A stretch of DNA of 64,000 nt, from NCBI GenBank assembly GCA_947561715.1, contig OX387201.1, positions 749,001 through 813,000 of the forward strand. Direction: 5' to 3'. A program made the position numbers and the translations under genes. The notes under the pieces are model-generated. The model was not told the origin of the DNA and did no database searches. It was given only the letters and a program-made list of their open reading frames with translations. Of this stretch, positions 38,331-50,314 are shown one piece after another; position 1 is the stretch's first letter, and every line of letters starts with the position of its first letter. Source of the stretch: Ascidia mentula. Its lineage: Eukaryota > Chordata > Ascidiacea > Phlebobranchia > Ascidiidae.

Positions 38331-41300
38331 AACAACTTTACATGCATTTGAAGTTTTAACAACACAAGGAAAATATATCGCATTTAGTGAGGTTTGAACT
38401 CAAGACCTCGAGCATTTCAGGTTTTTAATTTTCCTACAGTTACGGGAGCTTACGGTCGAGGCAGTGGGATTTCCACGCAATTTTGTATTCATCAAAATTC
38501 ACATGTATTTCATTCTTACTTGTGTTATTGCGAGTTTTTGAGTAATGGTTTTCCTCAACAAAGTGTTCAACGTTCGTTTCTCGTCCTCTGCGCTCGCTAG
38601 ATGGCGCTGCATGGCGTCGAGTTGTGCGACGTATTCGTCACATCTTGCAGCGAACATCATCCGTAGTTGAGCGAACGTTACCGCGTCTTCCTGTGTTGGA
38701 AATAAACAAAGTTACACCCATTAATTGGGGGCAGCCCCCAGTTGGATAAATTTAATTTTTTTATATTCTTCTTTCGATTTTGGAGAAACCAGGACTTAAC
38801 GTTTGGCTTAATTTGTGTTTTTATTGTTTTTCCTTTTGTTTAGGCGGAATTAATATTTCATAACAAAAGATCACATTGACGCTGAACGCCTGTTACCCTT
38901 TGTGAGTAATTTTGGACTTTGACATTTTATGCAGGGAAAGATTTACAATTTTACACACTTAAACTTGTGTAATCTGTTCCTTAACCAGACATCCATGATG
39001 GTTTCACATAAAATATTATCATACGGTTTGTTGTCACTTATATTGATCAACAATCGATAAATATGGTGGATGCTTTAACAGATAAACTCATTACCCAACA
39101 TAAAGTTACAGTTGGATTTTCAAGCAATCCACAACTAAGTTTGGTTGATGTTTAGTAATGTGTAAAATGTATAAAAACAAGCACATTTCTGTGATTTTAT
39201 TTAGTTACCTTGAGAGCTTTAAGTTCTCCCCTCAATTTCAACATGGTTTCGGAAACAAACATTTTCTCATGTTGGTATTTGCTCTTAAGGTTTTGTATCG
39301 CAACCTGTAATAAACCAATAAATAGTTGTCCATGGGCATACAAATACTTAACTTACATTTAACGTACATATAAATATTATAAAGAAGTTTGAAATAAATG
39401 TAACAAATAATACACAATGAAGACATTTATACAATCTTACCCGAAATGTGGGCAAGAAGCAATTATTTATAGCAACATGGGCATTAAGACAATAATTAAT
39501 AATATATTACTGAAAGCCGATCAAACTCCTGTACCCAGTCTTACCTCAGCCGTGTGCTTGTTGGCTTTAAGGACAGTCCGCAAAGTTGCAATTTGTTCCC
39601 GCTTGGAACTGAGTAGAGATCTTAATCGTAACACTTCTTCCTCCAGCATTCGAATCTAGAAAAAACAAATGTTATTATTCCACCTGGAATTCACAATGTC
39701 AGATTATGGTAGTAATCCCTATTAAACATTTCTACATCTTGTAGAGTTTGTTATAAGCCAGGCCAGTTTCTGTGTAACCAACGATCAACGATACAAAGCC
39801 AGTTTTGATTCCAGTTTAAGATGAAGGGTAATCAACCAGTCTACTCATGGGGATATTTAAAGTGAGTTAGAAATTATACCATAGTTTCATAAATCAGGTA
39901 TTAAAAGCGCAAACTTGGGAGGAAGCTAAAAGGCATATAATATCAGGTGCAGATTTCCGAAGGCGCAATACACATATACAACATTTCTTACACATCGCAT
40001 ACCTGTTCTTGACTTTCAGCGAGTGTTGCTTGTCCACCAGACACACTTACAACCTCATCAGGGTGATCTTTACTCGCCACCAACTTTTCAATTGCATTTT
40101 TCAAGTATTTGATCTGGCTGTTCATGGTGTCCAGCACACTGGCAGGCATATCAGCATCATCGCCGGTAAATACCTTGTCCTCGTCATTGGAAGATGCAAC
40201 TTCTGGCAAACGTTAAGTGTTTATTGTACCAAAACCCCTCCATGTTTCAATCAATTCAGATTTTCAGGGCAATTGTAAACACCAAACCAACCATCTATTT
40301 TTCTAACAGACAAACTAAACACAATTTAAAACAAATCATATACCCCAATATTAGACCAGCATCACCAAATATGGCAAAACTACACAAGATAGCTTACGAA
40401 ATAAACATGGCCCAGTCTTCTTTATCTATCAATATAACAATAATATATATTAGATATATGAGAGTATCTGATTGGTCATTTACCTTCTGAAACTGTCTTT
40501 CCAGATCCCTGGGTCTGAAACAACATAGTTATTTTGAATTAGCCATAACAGTATGATGAAATTTACACTAAAAACCACTGTTTACAAATTGTTGTCTGTA
40601 TGTGTTCATTATACGACAAGAATATACCATATTATGCATGACTATAACACAATCATGCAAGTTTTAAAGACTTTCTTGCAGTGAATATAATCAACCATAT
40701 TGTTTAAATGTTTTATGTCCATTATTATACCTTGTTTCTTATGCTGTCGAGCACGACACACTGTGGAGTGTCACCTGCCGCAAGACATGTGTGGTGATAA
40801 AGTTGTGACAGGTGGTCGCTGACACGTGACAACTCGTCCCCTGACAGTCTGGCTTGCTTTACTTTGTTCGCAACTTCTTTGTTCAAAGTCTATAAATATT
40901 TTCTTTTAACATTTACCAAAGCTCAAAGCTTTCAAATATATGGCATTAAAATTGATTTCATAAATTATAGCAACTATTAAAGGGAAAGTAACAGTTTGTT
41001 TAGGCCTAAAAAGGGAACCTATATGGGTTTTTATGTAATAAATATTATTTTCAATTATATGTGAATACTAATATCTAAATGCATGCATTTTTATTTACAC
41101 AACAGTTTTTAAAGAACTTTTAAACTAGTTCTGATTTTATGTCAATGGTAAAATTTGCAATCAGGTAAATGGATTTGTATCCAGTTACAGATTTTTCTAA
41201 ATTTTACCCAATATCTTTACCTCAATTTCCAACTCAAGAGTTTGGTTTCTCCTGGTGAGCGTTTGCTGCTTGGATTTTGTTTCTTTGTGCAATTGTTCCA

Positions 41301-44300
41301 GTTTCTTGTTCACTTCCTTCCTCTCGCTGTTTTCATCGCGGAGATTTTTCAACTCTTCCCTCAATCTTTCGGCTTCCGACAAAACGTCCACAAACCTTCC
41401 TTCATCCTGAGTAATAAAATAAATCTTAAAAGATTGGGAAAACAATAAAATAAAACTGTAATTATATCAGAGTAATATTTGTGATAAAGTGCAACTGTGA
41501 GTTACAATATAAAAGTGCATTGAATTATGAGGATAATTGTTCTCTGAAGAAGCCTAGCCGTTTGTACAGGCGAAACATCAGAAAATACAATCTTTTTTAA
41601 ACAAAAGGTGTATATTTGTTGTTTTTCAGCAGAAGAACGTCAGATTCATAATTCATTATGATACCTGGTGGTCAAAACCTACTTGCAGTTTTCAATAAAA
41701 GTACAACACAAAAAATAATTTTTGGAGGAAATTCAATTTGTAAGTTATGGTAGAAACAACGAAACAGTAATATCCACGCAAAATATTTAATTATTTGTCT
41801 TATCAAAAAAAAAAAAAATTCGGTATCAAAACAAATAAAGAATTAAATATGGAATGCACAACAACAAAATCTGATGAATATTTTAGCATTAAACAGTAAT
41901 ACTAGTTCACCTTTTCATTTTGTTGATTCAATTCTCCTTTCACATTTTCAAGTAGACGTTGCTGTTCTCGCAAACTGTTCAACAAAACCATCTTCTCTTT
42001 TTCTGCTTGTGTCAGCTGCTGTTTCAGTTTGTTGATCTGCAGGAGCATAACAAATTTTAAATGTTAATCTGTGAGCAGGGGTTAACGTGGAGACAAGGAG
42101 CGAAGGAGGCCAAATTATAAACAGAGTTATTGTATTTATTCATTAAATTGGGTCATATAAATGTCATGAACTCATGATACAACAGTTGGAAAGTCTCTAA
42201 TTTTAACTCGATAGAACCAAGAAGTTGAATTGCAAACTAATACATGGAAGCTGTAAAATGTAAAAAGCAACTGAAGATGTTCCTCTGTTTGTAATTGATA
42301 AGAAATGTTTTTTTCTTTTTTATTACTTAGTACTGGACTGGTATAATCACCTCTGTTATATTTAATTCACTGAGGAGATCATCACTGTTGCTATGCGATG
42401 GTTTTTTGCTTGGAGTCGAGTGGAGGAGATCGGATGTTATATGACGAATGAGAGGATGGTCAAGAGGATCTTCGTCATCATCGGATCCTCTGAGTTACAA
42501 ACGATGATGTTTAATAAACGGGATGGGCATAAAAATAGTGGAAAATAGGATTACATTTTCCTTTTATTGCCTTGAGCTGGAATTATTCAAGAGTCAGTTT
42601 GTGTTAATTACGCACCAATTATTTTTTTCAGTACATAGGATACGTGAATGGTAAGAAGAAAAAAAATATTAAAGTGGTAGATTTAATAATGTCAAAAATT
42701 AAAACTATTTTTGTAGATTTTAATCACAAAAACTTTGGATAATTAAGCTCATGCAAAAACTGCTTTATATTACCCACAGAGATTACATGCATAAGCGCCT
42801 ATGATTACATGAGATTGCAACATTAACAATTATTACTGCAGATATTCATCAAAAATACGTTTTCCACTTCTCATACTTCGACTCAAGAAAAAACAGCACT
42901 AAATGTGTTGTCAAGACCTTAGCATAGAACACCCAGAAAAAGTAGGGCAGTGGATAAATTGGGTGTCTCTTGTTGTAAATATTTAAAGCTAGAACTCCCC
43001 AGTGCCCAGCAACAATCAATTAATCAATCCCAAGAAAGATTTAAACACCTTGCGCCTAATTGTTTATTTAAATGACCTTGGGGACATGGGGACACTTATT
43101 TTTTGCAACACATGCTCCGAACAATTAATATTAATGACTTTCAGGTTTAACCTAAAAGATGTACAGCTAGTTTGTGGTTTATAAAATTAAAACTTGAAAC
43201 ACACAAATCACTGGCTTATGTACCATAGAGCTTAAAGCAGTAAAATATTGTGAATTTAAATGTAGATACAACCAAAAAGTAGAAAGTGTGTCAATTAAAC
43301 AAAACTGGCCCAAATAATTTTTTTATTATTTCACATTTGTTTTAATTCCAAAGATGTGAAGACAAGGAAAAAATTGGTTTAAATAATTATCAATTCATAC
43401 TAGAGTATTTACATACGTATAAGTACAAGTGCTTGGACACAGATCATCACAATAACATGTTATACTTATGTAGAACATTAAAAACCCAATGCAAGGACAG
43501 AGACATAAAATTTACACAGTTTGGTTCACAGCTTGTTGACATAGGATGTCAAGATCAAATGTGCCAGGTATAATTAATAGGTGAGACAATTGTTACCACT
43601 CACAACCAGGAAGCAATAATCTTCAGTCAATAGTAAGTAGTAGGATAACACAAGAGTGTGATAAAGTGCACCCTATATCTGTGTTCTTGGCAAATGTATG
43701 GCATGTGGTAACACATTGTTTGCCTGTACCTTCACACTACCTATAATTGTGATTCACACATGTCTTTATACAATAGACTTACTTCTCCTTATTGCCTTCC
43801 AAATCTTCTAATTTGGCGGTCTGGTTGTTGATCAGTGATCCAAGGTTTTCATTGAACGAGGCACTGCTGACGTCAAACTGAATATATGATAAAATATTAC
43901 AACGTTATTGAAGGTCAAGTGCTGATCATTACAGTGTGAGCTTGTATCAAGACACTATCACAAAAAAATCAAAATCGCAAGATAATATTTAGGTTATACA
44001 AAATTAACACACAACAATTTTCCCACCAAGTTATATATACAGTTCTGCAATTTTCAAATTACTTACATTCATATATTGCGACAATTCCCTTTTCATGCTG
44101 AGTTTTAATTCACGTTCCTTTGCGATCGTCTCATGAGCTTCATCAAGTTGATGTTCAAGGATATCTTTTAACTTTAAAGCTTCTTCCAATTGACTGAAAT
44201 TGGAATTTTTAGAATCAGCCTAAAACCTGATTACGCTACTGTTAATATAGGAAACTTCTGATTTTGTGTATCTACAGCACCAATGCATAAAACAAAAGTT

Positions 44301-46786
44301 GGAATAACAACAAACACAAAAAAGGAAATATTAATTTGATAATAAGATAATTTACCTGTTCAAAAATTCAGCCTCTTCCTCCAATCTTCTTATTTCGTGT
44401 TTAAATCCTTCAAACTCTGCTTGGGATTGTCGAAGCAAAGAAACCTGAAGCCAATATTGAAACAGTCATTTGCGTACTTAGTGTAAATGCTTTGTAAAGC
44501 AAGCACCAAATGGCATTTTTGTGGCACTACTTCATGTCGTTGCGACTAGTTTTCTTTCATTTTGTGGACAGAAGGTAGCACTTTATTACTGTTACAACAG
44601 CTTTACAATGACCCAAGATACTCATATGTTTCAAAGCATCTCCCCAGGCATTTATGAAATTCCCAGATGGAGGGGAAAATACATTATTTGCAGAAACCCC
44701 TCTCAATATGCATTCGTAACGATCAACAATAAGTCATCTGTTACAGTCATTTATTTCCCTTTATGGCAAAAACAATAAAAAACCTGTTTCTGCAAAGAGC
44801 AGTTTTCTTCTTCAAGTTCCGAATAGTCGTTCATTAGTCCAGCTTCACGGGACATCAACTCCTTCACTTCCTTCTTCAAATTAAGTCTCTGGTTTTCCAA
44901 GTGCTTTGCACTCTGCCATGTTATTTTATGTCAAAAAAAAATGAACCATTTTATCAAATGTTAAATTAACATTGCATGTGTGTTTAATTACAATAATTTA
45001 CATGCAAATACATTATAATTACCAAATAACTGCCACTGAGTTATTATGGAGGTAATTGTCTTTTACGTTCAGATCAAAATAGTAAACCAATGTCACACCA
45101 CAACTTACCAATGTCAGATCATTGTTCAGGGCGTTTAACCTCTCCACTTCAGCCACAGCATTGGTGACGGCGGTCCGACACTGAAACGATTCTGATTCTC
45201 GTTCACGTTCAATTTCCTCCAATCTGTCCTCTGCATCTTTTCTGCGTTTCTCCAAATCACTTTCACGCAATTCACCCTCGCTAAATGCCTTGCGGGTCTT
45301 GTTTTGTGTTGAGTAAAGCGCCTGAATACAAAATGTAGATTAGCAATATAAATCCAGCGCACAGAAAGGTTGAAGGTGCCATACTATATGTAAGTAAGTT
45401 TAGTTTTATAAAACACAAAAAGAAAAATTTTGAAATTTAAAAACACGTATCTAAAAAATCCATATGACTATATAAGACAGTTCTCAGGTTAGATGCAAAT
45501 ATACATGTGCTATAATTTTGTTGACATTCTTTGGTCAGGCCCAGATTGGAAAGATTGTTATTGAAGACTTTTTTGGCGATCATTAATTGCGCGTGATCTT
45601 TGATCGCAATATTTTTCATTTGTTAATGCATAAGTTAATTTTTATTTAGCTGATTGTCGGTAAAATGTTTCAAGGCATTTTTTAAACTTTGGGTCAGCCC
45701 TTGTATCACCATATACTAGCATAAAGCTGGTCTTATATCAAAATTGTATGAATACTTTCAATGATTTTACCTTAGTACTTAAATCAAACTCATGTTTTGC
45801 AAGATCAAGTTCTCTTTGTGTAAGTTCCAGTTGATGTTCCAACTCCTCTTGTCTTTGCTGGAGAATCCGATTTTCTTCCAACACCTGGAGTCCGTATTCT
45901 GCAGCCTGTAACCCAGATTAAAAAACCTGTGATTTCTGAGGTAAAATTTTTTTGCCAAAGGTTGGTTGCAGGCATTACCAAACCTGGCCTATCTTTGTCA
46001 TTATATCATGTATTATTTTCGCCTGTAGGATAGGGTTCCTCTATTTCCCGGATATTTTACTTCCCGGGATTCGGGAAATGAAAAAAAAATTTCCCGGGAT
46101 TCCCGGGATCCCGACAAAAAAATTGGCAGTTTTTTCATGCGTAATTGCATTATTTAAACAACAAAAATTTGTCTATTACACCCGCAAACATTTACTTTAG
46201 CAAGTTCCCGTCAAGTAATATCACATTCGCCAAGGACAAACTATAAAACGTAAAAAAAATAAACAGAATTTTTGTACCGCTAGGTTGCACCCTAAAAAAT
46301 TTTTACGTTGTGCTTACAAATGCGTACCAACGTCGTTTATAGTGTAAGTTTCCGCCATAAAACTGATTGAAAAACACAAAATAGGGTCATCATTTTGATT
46401 CATAGGATCCAAAAAAGGAAAATTTATTCACTTCTTAATCTATTTTGCTTTGTTGCCATATTCCCGGGAAGTGAAATCAAAATTCCCGGGATTCGGGAAC
46501 GGAATATTGTCGAGAAATCCCGGGAATATCCCGTCGAGACATTCCCGGGAAGGAACCCTACTGTAGGAGTTACCGACTTTCAATTTGGCCTATGATCAAA
46601 TAAAGTATTAAATTGTTTGCAACCACAAGGGGAAAAGAGTACGTTGTGTCGCTAATTGCGACCAATGCTACAGAATATCAATAGAAAGTATGTCTGTAGG
46701 GCCTTGCTATCAACCTGCACTTTTTCGCGATGGGCATCCTCCAACTCAGCATTTAGACGAGTAACAGAGTCTTCCAACGATTCCAT
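37896..46786 (-). CDS. BICD: Bicaudal-D family dynein adaptor (BICD1/2 homologue), 17 exons, complete
   Basis: Cytoplasmic coiled-coil adaptor that links dynein-dynactin to cargo such as Rab6 vesicles, mRNPs and nuclei. Exons from the 5' end: 46715-46786, 45771-45905, 45109-45321, 44784-44912, 44356-44444, 44067-44193, 43783-43877, 42351-42489, 41911-42036, 41221-41406, 40731-40889, 40484-40514, 40003-40199, 39545-39655, 39209-39304, 38520-38690, 37896-38024. They sum to about 734 codons (family about 800-970). Diagnostic segments: [12 protein letters not shown] (N-terminal CC1, with the Ala-Ala of the CC1 box), [60 protein letters not shown] and [11 protein letters not shown] (C-terminal cargo-binding CC3). 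The start Met at 46786 is chosen because it immediately precedes the coiled coil. Exon 12 is a 31-nt microexon. The short tail after CC3 is Ser/Lys-rich. It cannot be assigned to BICD1 or BICD2; in a tunicate a single pre-duplication gene is expected. Confidence 0.93.
46031..46560. mobile_element. hAT-type MITE with TAGGGTTCCT ends, in BICD intron 1
   Basis: A 530-bp element begins TAGGGTTCCT and ends with its reverse complement AGGAACCCTA. It is flanked by identical 8-bp direct repeats CTGTAGGA (46023-46030 and 46561-46568), the target-site length of hAT transposons. Both ends are packed with copies of TTCCCGGGA/TTCCCGGGATTCGGGAA, so the termini can fold back. The middle is AT-rich with no transposase domain seen, hence non-autonomous. 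The target duplication is intact, suggesting a not very old insertion. It lies in the first intron of the minus-strand BICD gene. Confidence 0.85.
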
Positions 46787-48030
46787 GGTGTTCTTGATTT
46801 TATCTAAATTAGTAAGTCTTGCATTCTGACAGACCAAGCTCAAATATTCCAAGGAAATTCCTTTTCGTATCAAACAATCAACAACAACATTCCTCAGTTT
46901 TTGTTTCGTATTGTTGAAAACAATTCAAAGCTTATACGCGACATAATAAATCGCGTATCGTGTGTCGCGTGTCGCGCGCCGCTTTAAGCATATAGTTTTT
47001 TAATTTTTTTAAGATTTATATATTTTGTTTCATTTTATATAAACATTTAAAATTACAAATGGGTCAAAATAGTACAATTATATATTTTCTGACATCGGTA
47101 GTTGTTTCAGCATAGTTGGCAAAAAACCTAGTGGTTCCCAAACGGTGCGTCGCTTGCTTCGGAAGAATATAGTTTCCATAACAAACTGCATCCTCTTTCA
47201 GATGTTGCAGCGATAAAAAGAAACGAATTATCGTAGGACGCAAGAGAATTCGTCCCAAAAATATGTCAACATTTTTCCGGTGCGTCATCACAATATTTTG
47301 TGCGTCACCGATTTTTGAAAGTTGGTAGGCTATAAATTGTATTCTTTTTCAAATCTGTTCTCTCTCGAGTTTGCAACGATTGGTGCTTGACTTCTTTCAG
47401 TAATAATTGTTAGTCGAGAATGGCTGACTTGCTCCGATTACGAATGATCTCAGTCTTCCAATTTATATGTTCAAATTTATTCTTACCAGGTGCCGTTTGA
47501 CACGAGGCAGGTAGCTATCTTGTCTCTTGTTACAGAGCAGTTGATGTGCAAAGTATATAGGAAAGAGCAACTGCAAACCAAACGATAGAAAAGACATGAA
47601 AAAACCAGCGGAGCGTGTAAACAGCATTATAGCCCTACCGCATTTACGTCAGTGGTAGCACGGTAGTCGCTAGTGACATAACATTATGGCTATTTTAAAA
47701 ATATTTATGCACCTAATTTCCAATTCTTTGCAAGTTTGTCGTAGTTTTTTTGCGCAATTTGTCAGTTGCTGTTAAATTATTTCGTTGCCTAAACTGTTTT
47801 TCTGTACGAGAAAATTTGGATTAAGAAGGCTTGTTTGTTTTACTGTCTGATCTTGAGTTATGTTTACTCATACATTCTGCTAGCTTCTGTGTAACGCGGG
47901 TTGTTGGTTGAGGAGGAACTTACGAGGTTTATCTTATTTTTCCAAATAACGATTTAAGGCTTGTGGACGTATTGAATCCTGCGGGTAATCAAGGTTAGGT
48001 TGTTTTACGAAAGAATGTATTGGAATAAAG
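46787..48030. other. Spacer upstream of BICD with a decayed hAT-like fragment
   Basis: This includes the probable 5' UTR and promoter of BICD (transcribed leftwards from about 46.9 kb). Around 47133-47330 a sequence begins AGTGGTTCCCAAACGGTGCGTCGC, a typical hAT terminal repeat. A similar GCGTCACC block near 47300 is probably the degraded opposite end. No coding sequence is supported. A GTGTCGCGTGTCGCG-type low-complexity stretch lies near 46957-46985. Confidence 0.4.
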
Positions 48031-48520
48031 CGGTGGTTCCAAAGTGGGCGCCAGCGCCCTAGGGGCGTTTGCAATCCTATGGGGGCCCTGGAGATCGAAT
48101 GGGCGATTGGGGGGCCCTTGGTGACATGGCAAATTTTCTCTTATAGCGTAAGTCAATGTTTCCCAACCGGTGGTACGTTTACCACTAGTGATATGCGATC
48201 GCATTCCAGGTGGTATACGCGAGCACCTTTCCGTAATTTTCTTATCTTATACTTGGTGGAACGTGCGTTCAGCGCATTCACCACTCTTTTAGATGGAAAA
48301 AGAAATCGTCTTGATATCGACAATTGAGGAGACTTGCGATTGTTTTTGTCCGACATGAAACCTGATATTTAGAAACAGGTGTCATTCCACTAACCTCACC
48401 CATCGTGTTAATTGACAAGCAACAAATAAATTCGTTGTGTTTTTTGTCTGATCTGTTGGGCGTTGTTGAATAACTAAGGTGTTTGGAGGGCGGTACAGAA
48501 AACAAGTTTGAGAAACACTG
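48031..48520 (+). mobile_element. hAT transposon relic with broken transposase C-terminus
   Basis: A 490-bp element flanked by perfect 8-bp direct repeats GAATAAAG (48023-48030, 48521-48528). Ends are imperfect inverted repeats: CGGTGGTTCCAAAG on the left and, reverse complemented, CAGTGTTTCTCAAAC on the right. On the plus strand around 48258-48420 a decayed frame reads [19 protein letters not shown], stop, then DLRLFLSDMKPDI, stop. This resembles the C-terminal dimerisation region of hAT transposases (ERAFS... DLRL.LS...PDI). Two in-frame stops and the truncation make it a pseudogene. An internal CCCAACCGGTGGTAC block at about 48155-48170 looks like a second hAT end, so the element may be composite. 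A shorter relative lies at 14157-14526. Confidence 0.85.
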
Positions 48521-48983
48521 GAATAAAGCATTGATAATTATACTAGGTTAGGGTAACAAACGACCAAAAAGCAGTTTGTCGGGTAAATGTCGTTTATAAT
48601 TGTCCAAGTTGGGTGTGCTGGTGTGCACCAAACTGTAGGGGAGTATTATGTTTTTGCGGAGCGGTTGGTCGCCGCAGTGTTCTTTTTTCTGGGAAACAAC
48701 ACGACATTGCTTGTGCACCTAGATTTGTGTTAGAGTTATTCAACCGACGTCTGTTTATCAAACAATTTCTTCAATACGCCGTGTCAGTAACAAGTTTATA
48801 ACTTTAGTAATTGGCAGTGCACTGTTTTGGGCAGACCATGAAAAAACTTCATGATAATACTTCCTGCAGGTAGTTATGTTAAACTAAGCTTTGTTTTGTC
48901 CTCCACCGTTTCAAGTAGTTAAAATCATCATAATTGTATCGAATTAAAGTATAAAACTAATCTACCAGCTAGCACAGTGCCAC

Positions 48984-49058
48984 ATCAACAGCTGCACTAA
49001 TGAGACCTTACAGGTCGAAACAGTGCGTGTATACACCCTGTCTGCAGCTCTCATTGAT
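48984..49058 (+). ncRNA. Hammerhead ribozyme (type I topology) with a G5-to-A core change
   Basis: All three helices and nearly all core residues are present in order. Stem I: AGCTGCA (48990-48996) pairs with TGCAGCT (49043-49049), extended past an internal loop by ATCAA/TTGAT (48984-48988, 49054-49058). Core: CTAATGA (48997-49003), where the consensus is CUGANGA. Stem II: GACC-TTACA-GGTC (49004-49016), perfect 4 bp. Then GAAA (49017-49020). Stem III: ACAG (49020-49023) pairs with CTGT (49038-49041), with an inner GTG-TATA-CAC hairpin. The cleavage triplet is GTC ending at 49042. The only deviation is A instead of G at core position 5, known to be important for catalysis, so this copy may be weak or inactive. 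It lies in the BICD-HYKK spacer, probably as part of a mobile element. Confidence 0.75.
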
Positions 49059-49674
49059 TATTATGGCTCTTTTGCGCATATAGTATTATATTGTTATATT
49101 GTTTCAAAAATCCCCAAATATACGTATGGGTTGATATATACGTCACTGCCGGCCTGGCGTTTGTTTTGGTTTGAAAATTGTTTGTAAATCTTCGTGTTGT
49201 GTTCTTACTCATTACGGAAGTCGATAATTACACAAATAACCGCTTTTGCGCATCAAGCAAACATTCATAATCTGACTGGAGACTCAGCCAACTACTAGAG
49301 ATATAGCCCTCAATAAGCTTCAATGTGGATCTTCGCATGTGTGCAGTTTACAACATCTTGCATCCACACGAAATGTTTTATGTTATACGGGTTCGGGTTC
49401 GGGTTCAGCCATGCCACGTGCAGCAGTTGAGACAGAATCACATCATCGTTACCCAGCAAAATGAACATGAGCTACGTTTCCATGGCTACTTTGCGCACTT
49501 AGCCCGAAAACATGACCCAATCGTATAGTCCCGAACGAACACAGGAGCAAAACCGCTTGTGTTTCCATGTGCGTTTTGTGACCGTTCATGCGTATAGATT
49601 TTTGAGGTTTTCGCTGCAACTGCAGATAAAGTCTTGCAGAGTATCGGACGAAGTGGTGACAAACAAAACGTACC

Positions 49675-49932
49675 ATGGAACCTCAAATATCACAAGATTT
49701 AGTTCTGTTAACTGTTTTTTTTGCATTACAACTAGTTGTTTTGATTGTTATGGTGGTGAACCGAACTGCATGCCTTCAGGTAACAAGTATTTACATTGCA
49801 CATGACCTCAGTGGCCAGGCTACAGTTAAAGAGGAAGGTTTTGGTTTTGAATACTTCAAAGGTTTGAAAGATTATTTCTTCCTTTCTATAAGTACAGTTT
49901 ATGTTATTTTGATAATAATACAGATCTACTGA
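49675..49932 (+). CDS. Possible small two-helix membrane protein or first exon (unrecognised)
   Basis: An 85-codon open frame. Residues 9-29 form a strong hydrophobic helix (LVLLTVFFALQLVVLIVMVV) and residues 67-85 a second AT-rich hydrophobic stretch. The start is preceded by TTGCAG about 45 bp upstream, a possible spliced-leader acceptor, in a favourable ACCATGG context. A GTAACA donor follows codon 35 (CTTCAG/GTAACA, near 49780), so the real product could be a 35-residue exon spliced elsewhere; I found no partner exon before HYKK. I do not recognise the family. It could be a chance ORF. Confidence 0.25.
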   Translation: MEPQISQDLVLLTVFFALQLVVLIVMVVNRTACLQVTSIYIAHDLSGQATVKEEGFGFEYFKGLKDYFFLSISTVYVILIIIQIY

Positions 49933-50314
49933 TTGGTAGGACATTGTTGTAAAAAACTTTGATGATTCCGATTAGCTAAAACATTTCCGGATTAGAGAGT
50001 CTACTTTTCAACAACTTATTTTGCTTTTTTGTGAAGATTTGAAACCAGATTATACATTTAAACTTGCTTTTTTTGTGAACCTTACATAAATTTAAAAGCA
50101 TGGTGATTTGTAGAGGAAACAAGATTTTCGCTCGATTCCCATCGCTGTAACTAAGTCTGCCATGCGTGTTCTTGCTGTGGACTACTATAATGGACGTGAA
50201 CAGACTTATTTTATTTGACAGAAAGACATGTTGCAATTATCAGGCGGCGTAACTTTAAATTGTTCCAGGCGCGTGAGTGCCTTTAGGCGAGTAACTTTTA
50301 CCGCGTGCCAGGTA

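Noticed and set aside
41540..41600. Hammerhead at CTGAAGAAGCC...GGCGAAAC
   Set aside because: The 5' core and stem II look right, but no stem III or cleavage site follows; treated as part of a dispersed repeat.
48613..48801. 62-codon Cys-rich ORF near the hAT relic
   Set aside because: No signal peptide, no homology and no splice context; likely chance.
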